From: Arthrobacter sp. PvP023
Lineage (GTDB): Bacteria > Actinomycetota > Actinomycetes > Actinomycetales > Micrococcaceae
Assembly: GCF_017832975.1 (NCBI RefSeq)
Contig: NZ_JAFIBI010000001.1
Location: forward strand, 1,922,001 to 1,986,000
Length of the DNA: 64,000 nt
Direction: 5' to 3'
The notes below the pieces were generated by a model that had not been told where the DNA came from, did no database searches, and was given only the letters and a program-made list of their open reading frames with translations. The position numbers were made by a program, and so were the translations under genes. Positions 63,357 through 64,000 of this stretch are shown piece by piece. Position 1 is the stretch's first letter. Each line of letters starts with the position of its first letter.

Positions 63357-64000
63357 CTAGGATCCGGAAGGAGGCCGGAGGACCTGTCCCGGAAGAAGTG
63401 CGTTGGGGTTGTCTCCTATGGCAGCCCTGTTGGCCTCGTACCATCGCGGCCATTCCAGGGCGATATCGAGATCGGACACCTGGGACCCGCCCAGCTGCCT
63501 GGCCGCAATGCTCCACAGCGAGTCCCCGGCCACCACGGTGACGTGCCCGCGGTCATCACCAGGTTGCTGGCGGGCGGATCTTGCAGGTTGTGCCGCCAAA
63601 GGACCCGGGGCCACGTGGGGTGCATTCGGTTTCCAGCGTGGATCCGAGCCCTCAACGGATGTGGATACTGCGGGCAGGGCGGACATAAGGGTGGCGCGGC
63701 CGTCAGCAGGCTGCCCGGTGGGGGTCCAAACCGCTGCAGTGGCGGGATTGGACGTTGGACTCCACCGAGGGTCCGCCGGATCCGCCGCTGCATGGGCGAA
63801 CGGCGCCCCCAATAGTTGGACTCCGACTGCGGCGAGGGCGAGCCTGCGCATGAACGCTGGACTGAACTTTCCGGTGACTTCGGCAGCCCGGTTGCTTCCG
63901 GCACGCTCGAGGACCGCGGAGGCGAATGCGGACAGCATGGACAGGACCCACCAGGTGACGACGATGAGCCCTGCGGTGTTGACGACAAATCCGAGCAGGT
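63357..64000 (-). CDS. LysM-domain membrane protein (5' end outside window)
   Basis: The frame continues past the window edge, so the start is missing. The visible part has a hydrophobic segment at its N-terminal end (LLGFVVNTAGLIVVTWWVL), a second near MRRLALAAVGVQLLGAPFAHA, a long Pro/Ser/Ala-rich extracytoplasmic linker, and a C-terminal LysM domain (VVAGDSLWSIAARQLGG...PNALLPGQVLRPP) for peptidoglycan binding. An internal ATG at 63938 could mislead annotation into a shorter gene. Confidence 0.8.
   Translation of the reverse strand, partial: LLGFVVNTAGLIVVTWWVLSMLSAFASAVLERAGSNRAAEVTGKFSPAFMRRLALAAVGVQLLGAPFAHAAADPADPRWSPTSNPATAAVWTPTGQPADGRATLMSALPAVSTSVEGSDPRWKPNAPHVAPGPLAAQPARSARQQPGDDRGHVTVVAGDSLWSIAARQLGGSQVSDLDIALEWPRWYEANRAAIGDNPNALLPGQVLRPPSGS

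Noticed and set aside
1..64000. Mobile elements, integrase sites, rRNA genes
   Set aside because: No transposase, integrase, terminal inverted repeats or rRNA sequence were seen; the only RNA genes are the two initiator tRNAs.

Overview
The window reads as chromosomal DNA of a high-GC actinobacterium, most likely Arthrobacter, Pseudarthrobacter or a close Micrococcaceae relative. The evidence is the high GC content, frequent GTG/TTG starts, several apparently leaderless genes, and actinobacterial gene blocks (uvrD2-nudC-UPF0182, sigK-rskA, mtrA-mtrB-lpqB-...-secA) in orders known from mycobacteria. I see no prophage, insertion sequence, rRNA operon or CRISPR array. Genes are densely packed, with no gene-free stretch of 300 bases or more.

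Layout. 1-11.1 kb: partial phosphotransferase-like gene, nudC, uvrD2, a YgjP-type metallopeptidase, a DUF2342 zincin-like protein, a PDZ/Lon-like protease and a large UPF0182 membrane protein. 11.3-11.7 kb: two nearly identical initiator tRNA genes, each with a strong terminator. 11.9-20.8 kb: orphan cytochrome b, photolyase, secreted SGNH hydrolase, a TPM-domain protein with pspA, and a membrane-anchored HtrA-type protease. 21-30.7 kb: etfB-etfA-PIG-L deacetylase, a TipA-like MerR regulator, rskA and sigK, trmL, a J-domain protein, a diacylglycerol-kinase-like protein, a lipoprotein, and a DoxX-like gene divergent from a cysteine-rich HTH regulator. 30.7-38.1 kb: DMT transporter, cysteine desulfurase, FAD oxidoreductase, mnmA, and a convergent pair made of a cytosolic gluzincin and a caspase-like protease. 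38.4-45.6 kb: oligopeptide ABC transporter, chorismate mutase, MetE-like protein. 45.6-52 kb (minus strand): GDPD-membrane-domain protein, DUF4129, DUF4350, MoxR ATPase, DUF58, DUF4166. 52.2-62.6 kb: mtrA-mtrB-lpqB-comF-like-hpf-AlkX-like-secA. 62.7 kb to the end (minus strand): a LysM protein cut by the window edge and an Rv3235-like protein.

How they fit together. Most genes are envelope, protein-quality or tRNA/sulfur housekeeping: MtrAB/LpqB and SecA (cell-wall signalling and export), PspA/TPM/HtrA (envelope stress), MoxR/DUF58 (AAA/VWA-type chaperone module), cysteine desulfurase plus MnmA (sulfur transfer to tRNA).

Most unusual items: the gluzincin/caspase-like protease pair with a tandem repeat at their shared 3' junction; a cysteine-free MetE-like protein lacking all expected zinc ligands; a diacylglycerol-kinase-like gene without a canonical start codon in its conserved N-terminus; and several sharp operator candidates (MerR 19-bp-spacer leaderless promoter, a palindrome between photolyase and SGNH hydrolase, stacked palindromes before pspA, and TTTTAGAA half-sites between the DoxX-like and HTH genes). 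I found no clear multi-gene novel immune system; the protease pair is the best candidate for an undescribed module.
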